DNA of 64,000 nt from Sipunculus nudus (taxonomy: Eukaryota > Annelida > Sipuncula > Golfingiida > Sipunculidae), in the NCBI GenBank assembly GCA_026874595.1, contig CM049320.1, positions 13,643,488 through 13,707,487 of the forward strand, given 5' to 3'. A model generated the notes under the pieces. That model saw nothing but the letters and a program-made list of their open reading frames with translations, was not told where the DNA came from and did no database searches. Below, in pieces: positions 23,861-35,280 of this stretch; position 1 is the first letter of the stretch; every line of letters starts with the position of its first letter. The position numbers and the translations under genes are program-made.

Positions 23861-24570
23861 CGATTATCGCAAGCATGTTGGTCAGTTTCGTATGTCTGTT
23901 TGTTTGTTGGTGTGTTTGTGGGCGTGTTTGTCCCCACTCTACTGACCACAATTTTTTAGCAATCAATCTGAAACTTACAGTGTTGATTAGAATCAAAATT
24001 CCTGGAAGCCTATTGTATTTGATAATATAGGTCAAAGATCAAGGTCAAGGTCATTAAAAACCGTCAAAATTTTATTTTAGTTATAACTTGGTTCATAATA
24101 GTCCTATTTACGCAAACTATTGTCTATTTTGTTCATTACGGCTTTCTCCATACGAAGATCTGGTCAAATATTATCTCCGAATTGTCAGTGTGTGTCAGTC
24201 TGTGTGTCAGTTGTCCACAATTTTGCCTGTTTGCTGGTTGCTGTGGCTTACATATACCACTTTACAGGCCACAGTTTGCAGGAATCCTTTTTAAACTCAC
24301 ATGTTATGTTTCACACGTATATATCAAAACAAATTTTTCATTTTCGGAAAATGACTGCGAGGGGTGCTGCATGCGAAACACAACATGATATCACTTTTTG
24401 ACCATAACTCTAAAACTATAAACCTAAGCTACTTAAACAATAGCTCAATATTTTTCTGTATTCTTTTCCCAATTGATGGTCTAGTCAATTGTCATATCGG
24501 ATCTCTACGTATGACAGGTCAAAAGGTCAAAGTCATTAAAAAACTGCAAAATATTTCAATTCATATCTCC
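23860..24570 (+). repeat. Two related units with 'GGTCAAGGTCATTAAAAA'
   Basis: Unit 1 (about 23890-24070) and unit 2 (about 24190-24570) share, in order, a TG-rich GTCTGT(T/G)TG head, CCACAATTTT, a short body and a GGTCAAAGATCAAGGTCA-like end followed by AGTCATTAAAAA(A/C)C. This resembles repeats common in bivalves; no coding content. Confidence 0.45.
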
Positions 24571-24934
24571 ATAAACATTTATCGTAGCCGCATACACTAT
24601 AGCGCATTGTACTCGCCATTCTATGACCTTCCTGCTGATGTGTAGCTGTCAAAAACTGCTGTTACCATAAATATGCATTTTCTTTTGGTGGAAAATTCAT
24701 GGTATTCCAAAATATGGGGTCTCAATTATTTAATATTTTCGCTTTTTAAAACTAGGGAGGTCTTCAGGCACCATTGGATCAGTTTTTAATAGACTTTATA
24801 CAAAAGCTCGGGAAATATCGCTCCGTTTCTCGTCAAACGGATATTACAAGATTTCACTTTTTTTTTGCTCTGCAGGCAACAAATCTCAAGCGATCGCTCT
24901 AAAGTTATAGTGTTGATAAAATTATCGGCAATTG

Positions 24935-25090
24935 GGTCGAGTGATGTAGTCGAGTCCTCACCATTCGAGCACAAGTAAAAGTCCGAGTCCAGGCTACCCG
25001 AGTCCGAGTCCAAGTTTCCCTGAGGATCGAGTCCAAGTCCATCTTCCAGTCCGAGTCATCTGGGACACGAGTCCAAGTACGAGTTTAATA
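24935..25090. repeat. GAGTCC-rich repeat, copy 2
   Basis: CGAGTCC/AAGTCC/GAGTCCAAG words in tandem. Frames through it are artefacts. Confidence 0.6.
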
Positions 25091-25104
25091 GAAATATCCT
25101 TATT

Positions 25105-25442
25105 AGGCCAAAATAAAAAAAAGGTATGGTTCTCAGGCACTTTTTTTCAGAAATCAATGCGGGCGGACGGTTTTTTTATTTTTAATTTTTTGGTATGTTT
25201 CGATAAAAATGTGAAATGATAAGAGAAAAGCATGATAATAACATATTTATTTTGCTAAACAGGTTAAAGCACTACATAACAAAGGAAATAGTTTGATTTT
25301 ACCTTCTTGAAAGAAATGTCCGGGCGGCTGCAGCTCAAAATTGGTAAGTTTCTATTGAAAATCAAAATAACAATTTTTGATGCGGAGGTTTAAAATCAAT
25401 GCGGGCGGTCCCTGAGAACCATACCGTTTATTTTTTTGGCCT
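25105..25442 (+). mobile_element. MITE family 'GGTATGGTTCTCAGG', full copy
   Basis: Inverted termini AGGCCAAAATAAAAAAAAGG then TATGGTTCTCAGG on the left, and CCTGAGAACCATACCG...TTTTTTTGGCCT on the right; 338 bp. The interior contains AAAGAAATGTCCGGGCGGCT and ATGCGGGCGG near both ends. No ORF. Confidence 0.8.
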
Positions 25443-25800
25443 TAAAAGAAATTATTATTTTTTTCATGCATGGTTTTTTATTAAAGAGTTTTAATCGGGA
25501 GTAATAGCTCACGCCAACATCCTCAAATACGGTTCGTATACGGTTAAAATGTTCTTTATATCCAAAATATCTTGAAACTTGTTACCTTATGTTACTCTAT
25601 CAGTGGATCCACCCTTTATATTCTTGAGAGAGTAGCCTTGTAAGCCACTATAACCTATGTTCCAAATAAATGTCCTTAATCTTGTATGACTTTGAGTCTG
25701 TGACCACACAAACCGTGAAACTGAAAAAATATATACTTTCAGTTATACAAGAAAAACATGATTCAAAATTACAATACTTTACAATCATAAAAAGTTTTAC

Positions 25801-25945
25801 TTTAGGATAAAAAAAAGTATTGTTCTCAGGCACTTTAAAAAAAATCAGTGCGGTTCGGCGATTTTTTACACTTTTTTTGTATGTTTCGATTAAAATATCA
25901 TATGATCAGGAAAAAGCATGATTAAAAAAAACAGATTTTTTAAAT
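25801..25945 (+). mobile_element. MITE family 'GGTATGGTTCTCAGG', left fragment
   Basis: AAAGTATTGTTCTCAGGCAC, GTGCGG, TATGTTTCGATTAAAATATC and GATCAGGAAAAAGCATGA match the left half of 25105-25442. Confidence 0.65.
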
Positions 25946-26196
25946 GTAACAAGCATCACGATAGTGTAGGACTAGCTCCATAGCTGGCGCTACCATACTG
26001 TTCGTCTATAAAACGTTATGAGACCATTGTATAAACCTCAGATAGGCTTGAGCACTGAATGGTTAGTGTATTTAGATTTCTTCATACACATATTAATATT
26101 GTTTATCAATAAGTATAGCCGTTTATTTATCCACGGAAATTGTATATCACAGAAGATGTAATTACATATAGATTAATCAGAAGTATATTTTTATGT

Positions 26197-26444
26197 AGGG
26201 CCAAAAAAAGTAGGCAACGCCCGCATCAATTTAAACCCCCCGCATCAAAAATATTTATTTTAATTTTCATCTTTCAAGGATATAAAATATTACAATTTTA
26301 ATAAGAGTTCTTTGATATGTAGTGCTTTAACTTGTATAGAAAAAAACAATCTGCTAATACAAAGGGGGGGGGGGGGGGAATCACCCGCCCGCATTGATTT
26401 CTGAAAAAAATGCCGAAGAACAAAACCTTAATTTTTTTGCCTTA
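26197..26444 (-). mobile_element. MITE family 'GGTATGGTTCTCAGG', inverted copy
   Basis: Starts AGGGCCAAAAAAAG and ends CTTAATTTTTTTGCCT. CCCGCATCAA and CCGCCCGCATTGATTTCTG are the complements of the family ends. A poly-G run (26365-26380) lies inside. Confidence 0.65.
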
Positions 26445-26590
26445 TTCGACCACTTACACTGTGGCTAAAGTATTTTTCGGATATGAAGAACTATAAGGCC
26501 TTTTAAGTGCATTTGCTAAAGAACTATTCGCCTACCTTTTCTGTCATAATTGTGTGATTTCTCGCCAACTCTGGTTACACATATAGAGAG

Positions 26591-26960
26591 GCAAAAAGAC
26601 GAGAGCACATTATTCCAGTAAAACAGTCACTTCATTGGTTGCCCATAAAACTGAGGATCTTGTACAAAATGTTGATATTCACCCTGTGTGCCATTAACAG
26701 CATCGCTCCTGAATACATTTCCGAATTTATATATATTCAGTAGGCCATTCCTTCACTGAAATCCAGTTACAGTATTGTTCTTGTGTTGCCTAAGTCAGGT
26801 ACCTTTTTATATGGTAATAGAGTATTTGCATGTGCTGCACCATCAAAGTAGAATACGTTACAAGCCAGGACCAGAGAAGCTGAATCCCTCAGTTTGCATG
26901 TGTTTACTTTTAATGATATTAAATATTGCCGCCAGATGTCCTTGTTAAATCTGTTTGGAT
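26591..26960 (+). pseudogene. Non-LTR retrotransposon reverse transcriptase, C-terminal relic
   Basis: AKRREHIIPVKQSLHWLPIK then LRILYKMLIFTLCAINSIAP is the conserved LINE block E-H-I-x-P-x-L-x-x-L-H-W-L-P-V. A frameshift near 26740 leads to IPSLKSSYSIVLVLPKSGTF, then RVFACAAPSK, a stop in place of the usual Trp, and AESLSLHVFTFNDIKY. This is the typical end of Jockey/CR1-like ORF2 (...APxLWNxLP...). Dead copy. Confidence 0.85.
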
Positions 26961-27035
26961 TATTTTTGCCCCCACATGTTATAAAGACGTGGATATCAAC
27001 AAAACGAACATCCTGTGAATCCTGACGGGACCAGC

Positions 27036-27117
27036 GTTTTCTGGCCTATCTTTATCAAAGGTTCAAGGGATTAGCCTTACTTAATAGACGTCAGATATCG
27101 GAATAGGCCCCTTTAAG
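27036..27117 (+). repeat. 82-bp interspersed repeat ending AATAGGCCCCTTTAA
   Basis: TTTTCTGGCCTATCTTTATC, then AAGGGATTAGCCTTA and GACGTCAGATATCGGAATAG match 47697-47775 over the full length. Confidence 0.7.
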
Positions 27118-29690
27118 ATTTTCAAAGGAGGAGTTGAACGTCAGGTTAGGGCGACTGAGTTCAAAGGAATATTTCCCCTTAAAAGTAGTAAATATTACTT
27201 TCTAGTTTCAGTGAGAAACAGACATGACATGGGTGTTGTGAAAAGGCACTTATCATAAAATTTTCATGATAAAGAAAACCATCAGAACTTAGTTCATATT
27301 TGTTTTGATAATTATGCTATAACATCAAATTATCATCTCGCCCATTTAAAAATGAACGGATGATCCTACCTTCCCATGCAAGTTAATATTCTTACAATCT
27401 GCTTATGTATGGTATGTAATATTATTACTTGACATTTTCTATAAACTATTAAAATTTTCCTGTCTGTTTGTTTTTCCGAGAAAATCCGCAGAAACGGGCC
27501 ATGACAGTGGGTCAGTTTTGCGATCAGCGTCAGTCAAATGCCCTAACTTTCATGATGCACACGAATTTGGTTTTCTTCCATTGCACCTATTCCTCGTAGT
27601 CAGTCGTTTAAGGGACCTTTTCCCTCATCATTTTAAATTTAATTAAAATTTGCATACATTAATACATATGTGTATAACTTAAAAGTTAATCGTGAGTGTG
27701 ACCAGTGGCACCTGTAGTTCCTTTATGGGGGCCGTAAGATGTCATTGTCACGTTTTCCCTCACGATGACGGTCAGCATGCCATTTGCACAAAAAATGGCT
27801 GACCTGTCTTCATTTTCCAAGGCTTGATGATGTATACACTGAAAAATTTTGTCAATGGAGGATAAAAATTGGAACTATGATTATCTGTCTATCTTAAATG
27901 TCTGTCTCCTCTACCAGTCTTTCCGTCAAACTCAACCGTGTATTGATATTTTGCAAAAGGCTGATTAGAAAAGTTGCCCGGGTGGTATTTTTTTTATTTA
28001 AAACAGCAGGCGCGTGTTGAACTCTCAATTCTGTTTCACATCTCGAGTTGTCCCCCAGAACTACTCTGTGATTATTAACGATTAAACTTCTTGCATATTG
28101 TGACACATGGAAAATGAAAAGTACAGATTTATAGCTGCTTTCCTGAGGTCAGCACGTTGATAAAAGCCATTTGGTTCCGGACAATAAGGATGGAAAATCT
28201 GTTGCATATAAAGATTTCAACCGACTGGGTTCGTTAATACATAAAAGATAAAAGGGATGGTGACACAAGCCAGCAAGTCTAATGTATATAACATATTTGA
28301 ACAATTTAGGAATTAGGAAAATTTGAAAAGGTTAAATCTAGGAGTATTTCAGTATTAAACATGTAATTCCATTTGCAAGAGATTTTAGTTGAACAGGGAG
28401 GAGGAGTCACCTGCCCCCCCCCCCCTACAAACACTCCATGAAACAGAGATTCTAGCGACAACAAAGAGTGCTGGCTTTGAGCCATGATGTGCAGTGTAAA
28501 GGGTATATGTAAAACACTAAGTCCGGTGACATTAAGCACATACAGAATATTACAAATAAAGTTTTATACCAATAGAGTTGAATAAATATTACTAATAAAG
28601 TTTTAATTTACACCAGATTTACCTGTTAAAATGGCTTTCGTTGAGTGTCGACTTGTAAGAAATATGTTGTGAAAGGCATAATGAATAAAGAAAAGGTAAC
28701 CTTTAAGCAGCTTAAAAAAGAATTTCTGGTTAAAAATAATGTATTTATTTTATTTTTAGCTTCCGTTCTAGCCAAATGTGGTTTAGATTATATTTGCAAA
28801 ACTTCACAATTGGTTCGTTTAAAAACTCCGATGTAATTATAGTTGTGACACCGATGAAAGTGTCAAACTCAAACATAAATGAAAATAAATAAAAATGTTA
28901 TCAACCCATACCCCCAAGGTCTACATTAATTCATTGATCATTCATTGAAAAAAATATGTGAGATTGAGAAAAAACATAATGTGGGAGAAGGAAACAGAGA
29001 AATACTTATTGTCTGGCCTTCCACCGATCTTCCGAGAAATTAGTACGAAGGTTTTAGAGAATTAATGTGTTGAAAAATTATGTCAAGTGGCTCTGTCAGT
29101 GGCTTTGAACAGGCTCTGTCTGACTGAGAAGGAAGTTAATGATCGAGCGACCTGTTCTAATGTTAGACTCTTCAACCAATCTCACGAATAGTTCTAAACG
29201 CGACTAGGAAATAAACGTTAGTCGTTCAGTTGATAAAGGTCAAAACGCAAAGGCCAACCAGGCCACACAGACAGAAATCAGGCCAACTAGCAACGATGGG
29301 TGAACTCTGTGAGCGCTTTCTGGAATTAACAAATGCTACTTACGCTCAAGAAAGTGTAATTGCTTCACATTTAATGTGATAATGAAAGTGATAAGATGCT
29401 ATTAAACCCTTAATGCGTAAGAACACCTCACCTTCTCCACTTGTGAAGGTGGCAGAGGGTTATTTGATCTGCTTGTGCGTGTTCGTGTGTATGTGCGTGT
29501 GTGTGATGTGGTGTGTGAGCAACTTTTTTAAAAGTCCTCACAAGGCTAGTAAACTGGGCCAAAGAAGAAAAAGTATACTTTTGAGATGGATCAGCAATAT
29601 TATAATACGGATCCTTTTTCCAGCCTCTCGCTGTTATGTATTTTTTCATTTGTCCATCATTTCCATAAATATATCCATCAGCAAAAAATG
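27118..29690. other. Intergenic; no supported gene
   Basis: Poly-C at about 28415 and a TG-rich run at 29475-29520. The 70-77-codon frames show no family signal. Confidence 0.45.
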
Positions 29691-29699
29691 AAACACACC

Positions 29700-30101
29700 C
29701 GCTTCTATGGCTCAGGAGTAGAGCGCAGGTCTCAAAGCCGGGAGATGGTGAGTTCGAATTTCGCCCGAGGCGGTGCGATTTTTCACGGTCGGCCTCCACC
29801 CAGGGTGATTGCTTTGCAGGCTAAATGGGAAGGTCGTGCCCAACGGCCGTGATTAACTCACAAATCTAGTGCGACTTTCGGGGGTTCCTCAGTAGTATGA
29901 ACCAGCAATGGGACGATTACACACCCAGTTAGCGCTGGTGCAGTAGTCACCGGGCCTGGTTAACGCCGGGATATAAAAATTTGAGGAAGCGTGTAATACT
30001 GTCCTGCCATCTGGAATTCTGCAGATGTACATATACTTAGTTAAGTTAGCATGAATTAATGAAGGCGGTTACCTCCACAAAACAAATAAATTAATAAAAC
30101 A
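29700..30101 (+). mobile_element. tRNA-derived SINE, full-length copy
   Basis: The tRNA-like head has an A-box (TGGCTCAGGAGTAGAGCGC, about 29707) and B-box (GTGAGTTCGAATTTCGCC, about 29747). The conserved body includes TTTCGGGGGTTCCTCAGTAG and GGAATTCTGCAGATG, then an A-rich tail (AAACAAATAAATTAATAAAA). Matches 52501-52840 (minus) throughout and 44350-44590 in the body. The 123-codon minus frame here is an artefact. Confidence 0.8.
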
Positions 30102-30461
30102 TGTTTTCCATGGCTAAATGTCCCACAAAAGTCAATAAAATACATTTTAAATCTCTTTTCAGGTATTCAGTGTAAACAAGGTATATTTAAGCGTTCAGGT
30201 GAAAAAAAAATCTTTGGTGTCGTCTGCAATTTAAGATCATCATTAACATCTCTTGGTTGTAATAAGGATGCCGGATATGGTAGTTAATGTGCCCAAAAGG
30301 GGGTGGGGAATGCATCCTGTTATGATATGCGGTAGCTTACGTGAGGCAAACTTATTTCATATTTTTTACCAAGAGTGTAAGTCTTTGAGAATAAATTCAT
30401 ATTATAACACTTAATGGCGTCAATTTATCTTCCGGGTCGGGCGGGGGGATGACTCGCGTGC

Positions 30462-30519
30462 GCACACACACACACACTATCATCCTCACACACACTCACT
30501 ATCATCCTCACACACACAT

Positions 30520-30559
<40 letters not shown>
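30462..30559. repeat. (CA)n-(TA)n microsatellite
   Basis: CA dinucleotides interrupted by two CTATCATCCT units, then TA dinucleotides. Confidence 0.9.
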
Positions 30560-32659
30560 TACCTGTATGACCCATTCTAAATATATTTACAAAATCCCAT
30601 TTCAAGTATATTACAATATAAGGTTTTAGGTATAAGGTTTTATAAAATAAGGTATTATTTTTCAGTATAAGATAATTCTAAACCAGATGTAGATATAATA
30701 TTTCATAGTAAACTCATAGATGATACAAAAGACAATAATTTTATCTATTAATATATTTCATTTGCAATATCAAAAATACTATTATCTGAAGAGTGGGGGT
30801 GGGGGTGATCACATTGGCCACTATCCCTTGCCAAAAAGGTGGGGATATATACCCCCATCGCCCCTATATTGATGCTCCTGACAATACTAAACTTTTAGCG
30901 CTGTTGTTTGCAGATCTAGGTTAAGCCCATTTGATGTAAATCAGGTGAAAAACGTTCCTACAAACGAGGTTTCTAATAGTCCACTTTTCAGTGATATTAA
31001 ATGATCACGGATATATTATTTTTCAATCAGGAATTATAATAATGCCGCACCACGGGCACCTGTTACAATGGTTGTCACTGAAACTCCGCTGTAACTCCAC
31101 CCCTCTACACACCCCATTCATTTCGGTTCGGGTCTAGCGTGATTCGATCGGTGACTCGATCACCTTAATACTTCCCTCTGATAGTCAATGTGCCAAGACT
31201 CGGAATCACATTAGTACGAGTCTGCTTTTCAGGGTATATTGGCGTCACAGTCTGACCCCCACAATGCATTGCGGCTTCTACATACATCAGCGACGTAAGT
31301 ACAGTTGTAGTGAAGAGGGTGATTAGTCCAGTTTAAATATTTGGAGTTGGAATTTTTTTAAGGCAAATTGCATAAATATAGGCTTTTTTGTGAAAAGGAT
31401 TTTATGGAATAAGTAAGACTTTGTAAACATACGCATGAGAAATATTAACGGGAGATGTTCCCTTGAAATGTAAAAGAAAATTTGAATTTTAAGTTTGACA
31501 GTTGAGAGAAGAAGCCCCGGTCGTCCCACAATGCCTACCAGGAAGAGTTTCCAGTAGAAATGTGATGTTGCTGTCGGTGATAAAACCTTTCGATGTTATA
31601 ATACCTTTTTGAGATGTAGTGAGTATATGAGGCACCTGTCAGCTAACCAGATACTAGTTTTGCACTGCACTTTAACAAATAGTGGCCGTTGCCTCGGGAG
31701 AGTGTATACATCAGTCATGCATTTAAACAAGAAAACCAAGTAAACAAGCGCTGTGAAGACCGTAGGGTGTCTCACGGACTTGCAGGTTCGCCGGGAAATA
31801 TTCGATGGAGCTTGTTAGACCAGGAGGTTCAAGCTGGATATGGCGATGTAGTGACCCGATGGTGTAGAACAATGTTGCATGCGTAGAAAGTAATGATGTG
31901 ATCTGGGGTAGTGAAAACCGCCTTCAGTGAAAAAATTCTGGGTCGAGCATCCACATATATTGAGCTAAGTAATTTTTGCTCACAATACGGTCGTATTTTT
32001 TTATAAGGGAGGTGGGTTACCAGTTGTCTGGACATTGGGTTATTTAAACATTTGCAGCATTGTATAAGTATCTTATGTAAAACATAACTGTTACATAATG
32101 ACAATGGGAAGTGCTTTTCATCTCAGTTATTTGTGTTTTTGACCAAAAATTCACCAGCCAAATTTATAAAGACCTGTCTTTGTGAACTATTTATATATTA
32201 TTAAGAGATTACGCATCCCTTTTTTCACTCATTAAATGATTCATGCAGTTATATATATCTGACGTAAATTGCTGGTTCTTATTTGGCTCATATACTTCAT
32301 ATCATTTCCCAGGGTGTTGACGTTTCATAAAATTTTCATTAAATTTGGTTAACATGGCATTAGGGATCAAATTTTATAGTGCATATGAGAAGGTTCGGCT
32401 TTATTAAAGTAAAATGATTCTGTCAAAACCAGAGAAAAACTCAAATGGCAAGCCATACCTTTGAGACAGTTGCCTTTATTTGAACGTGAAAGAACACAGT
32501 TATAAGTTAAGGGCATTATTTTACCATTCTGATTCTCATCTCAAATTTACTCACACCATATCAAGAACTGTTTTTTATATCAGTTATCGTGGCAAGAAAG
32601 CCCGATTGCAAAACATGCAGTAAAAATATATAACATTGAAAAAGAGTAAAATAATTAAT
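30560..32659. other. Intergenic, downstream of the neuropeptide gene
   Basis: No recognised gene. ORFs at 31323-31529, 31689-31886 and 31829-32104 have no family signal. Confidence 0.5.
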
Positions 32660-32665
32660 TTTATT
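32660..32665 (-). terminator. Polyadenylation signal AATAAA of the neuropeptide gene
   Basis: First AATAAA on the minus strand downstream of the stop codon, about 195 nt past TGA, in an AT-rich 3' UTR. This gives a short transcript typical of a peptide precursor. Another signal occurs near 32474. Confidence 0.45.
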
Positions 32666-32859
32666 TCTTAATTATTTTTTAGTTTACTTAGCGTTCATCT
32701 TTTGTTCAGACATTCATGATATTGATGGAAATATGAAACAAAATAAAGTCAAATTGAATTGATGCTTATTCTGTCTTCAAGGCATATGTAAAGAATTTTC
32801 TTTTATCTTGAGAAAATAAGTTCATACAAAGGTCCATATTCAGTCCATTCAGTCAAAAA

Positions 32860-33030
32860 TCACCAGCAGTTGACGGCGTGGAAAAAGCACTTCCTGATTC
32901 CATTGCGCTTGCGCATCATGTCCCTCACTTCCTCTTCCGGTGCTCCACGTTCGTGCGCGTCAGCTATGGCGGCATCCAAGAGTCTCAGGAATAGCTTGTT
33001 GTTTCCCAGTTCATATGGGGTCAGGTCACG
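32860..33030 (-). CDS. Allatostatin-C-type neuropeptide precursor, exon 2 (mature peptide)
   Basis: Second and last coding exon: 56 residues and a TGA stop at 32862-32860. It follows a good acceptor (TTTTTCTTTCAG). It starts with Arg40, completing a Lys-Arg site across the junction. An acidic and helical connecting segment follows (DLTPYELGNN..., then ERGAPEEEVRDMM), then the cleavage site Arg79-Lys80-Arg81. The C-terminal 14 residues are NGIRKCFFHAVNCW, with Cys87 and Cys94 placed to form an eight-residue disulfide ring. The family pattern (insect core CYFNPISCF) is Cys, six residues, Cys, one aromatic residue, which fits with Trp at the end. There is no Gly before the stop, so no C-terminal amide. 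In this family such peptides signal through somatostatin/allatostatin-C-like GPCRs and usually inhibit. A somatostatin or urotensin identity is less likely: no FWK motif is present. Confidence 0.87.
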   Translation of the reverse strand, partial: RDLTPYELGNNKLFLRLLDAAIADAHERGAPEEEVRDMMRKRNGIRKCFFHAVNCW

Positions 33031-33056
33031 CTGAAAGAAAAATATATTAAATGTAG

Positions 33057-33170
33057 AGTTCGTTGTTAAAGTATTTATATAACACTGAATATTTATAAAA
33101 TATATTTAGAAACAGTTCGTTGATATAGTATTTATACAACACTGAATATTTATCAAATGTATTTAGAAAC
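33057..33170. repeat. 57-bp tandem duplication beside the exon 2 acceptor
   Basis: Two adjacent 57-bp copies, each starting AGTTCGTTG and ending in ATTTAGAAAC, differ at only a few positions. They lie in the intron less than 30 bp from the exon 2 acceptor. Confidence 0.8.
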
Positions 33171-33413
33171 AGTTTAAGTTAAAAAATTTCAAATTTCATA
33201 ATGTGAACGTTTATAATCAGTCGACTGGCATAGAGAAAAGGCAGGTAAAATGTCTTTCTTTATCAAAGAAAGTTTTTGATTCGGTTGGAAATAGTTTTGC
33301 AGACCGTTCCATGGCGTAAGTTTGCAATAATGCCCACAGATGTCGCCTCATGAACGGCACACGTAAAAATATTAACTCCACAAACTTTTTTTTTCGGTAT
33401 GTCCTTTTGATGG

Positions 33414-33416
<3 letters not shown>

Positions 33417-33465
<49 letters not shown>
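33417..33465. repeat. (TA)n microsatellite
   Basis: Pure TA dinucleotides in intron 1. Confidence 0.95.
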
Positions 33466-33467
<2 letters not shown>

Positions 33468-34025
33468 CATTAGACTAAGAGGATACACAAGACACAAGGC
33501 AAGATTTGATTTGCGTTCTTCATCTGCTTTTTTGTGTTTTTGCTATGCACGGGGTTATGAGTAGTTAAAGGTATTACGTAGACTTTAGATGAAGTGAAAC
33601 TTTGAAGTGCTTTGGAAAATCAGACCGGAGACCATCACCTTTGAACATCAAAGTCTACGTCCTCCCTGTTACTGACTTACTGGACAGATGTTCTTAACCA
33701 TTTACCGTTATGTTCACCGCTTTGTCATTTAGGTGACACCATATTGACACATTTTGAAAATATTATTTTAAATGTATTACTAATTTTCTTTTCAATAAAA
33801 AACAAAAATACCTTAACGGGTTTTCCACTCTCCCAATCTTGAAGGCGCTAATGAGGAAGAAACTGTTATATACATATTGTACAACCCTGTATTAACCAAC
33901 TTGTTTTATAGCCTATTATATTGAGAGAAAACCAACCAAAATCTGATTCGTCTAAGTATTGACAGTATTATAAAATTAAGATCATTTGCTGCCTCGAAAT
34001 GAACTTTAACGTCCTGTCTATACAA

Positions 34026-34087
<62 letters not shown>
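34026..34087. repeat. (TA)n microsatellite
   Basis: TA dinucleotides with one C interruption, in intron 1. Confidence 0.95.
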
Positions 34088-34089
<2 letters not shown>

Positions 34090-35123
34090 TCATCCTCTCA
34101 ATCTGTCACTCTCTCCTTCGCACATCTCATTTTGAAGAAGCGATCACGATGCACTTTAAGCTTATTTTTAAGTATTCGTTATGCCTGAACTGTTCAATTT
34201 TGTTATAAGAAGTAACTCAGTTGTCCGAACATTTCAAGGGACCAGCCTAATGAGCACTGACCTTTCCAATAAAATAGCATGAGATATTAAATGTGTCAAT
34301 GATATATTCGGATACACAAAATTTCGTTTTGATATATTGTTAACTGTCGATTTCAATCTGTATAATTTGCATATAAGTAATAAGGTTTTTCTTACGCATA
34401 AACAATATATTTAATCAAAATTGACATAGGTTCTAATGATCATAGCTTTATAGTACCCTTCACATGTAAAATTAAAACGTACGTATTTTTCTTCCAATTC
34501 TTTACAGCATAAGTCATCTACGTTTAGCATTTCATTCAATGTATTTATATTCTAATTACAAATAATAAATTTTATAATCTTGTTCTATGTTATTGGCGAG
34601 AGTGGTGGCATCCAATGCAAACAAAAATCTTAGTGTGTTTAAATCTTCGTCAACTAGCTGATACCTGTGCAGCTTAACACTCTGTGCTTCACGTGGGTTA
34701 CATGAAGGTGAACTTTTTCCACCTACTTAGGTGAAAATAAACAAAAACAGTTTCTAACAGGTGGCACCTTTCTAATTTACGCCCTCCTGACATACACGCT
34801 TTTAAACTGAATCACTTGAAAGTCAGGTCTGAACGAGAACCGGAGCACTTTTTCATTAAACGGTTAATCCGCAGAGAACAGACTATTTCTAACAGTTATT
34901 GAAGGTTCCCATGCTATCCGTGTCCGGCTCCCACATACAATTGTATCCTGCCTTCAGAGATACGGCATTATGTCACGTGATAATGATGTTATTGTAAAAA
35001 AAATCCGTATTTTTTAAAAGAAAAGATATTATTGAGCTTTAAAATTATAACCTTATAAGCGTAAATCTTTCTCTATTCTTGATTTCCTTCTTTCTTTTTT
35101 TCTTTAAGACATATATTTATATA

Positions 35124-35280
35124 CAGTGAAACCTCATTGTGTCGAACTCGCTTAATTCGAATACCCCGCTTATATCGAAGTTACAGACTCGATATTCTGG
35201 ACAACTCTAGTTAAATCATAACCAAATAAAACGCGCTTGTGTCGAACCTGAGGGTCCCTTCGACTTCGACACAACGAGGT
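35124..35280. mobile_element. pogo/Tigger-like MITE, right end truncated
   Basis: The left end reads TA|CAGTGAAACCTC, the terminus usual for pogo/Tigger elements with a TA target site. It continues TTGTGTCGAA. The right end carries the inverted TTCGACACAACGAGGT and then breaks off into TA repeats without the final TTCACTG. About 157 bp, non-coding. Confidence 0.6.

Noticed and set aside
29428-29799. 123-codon minus-strand frame
   Set aside because: It spans a TG microsatellite and the head of a tRNA-derived SINE; His/Thr runs come from the repeat.
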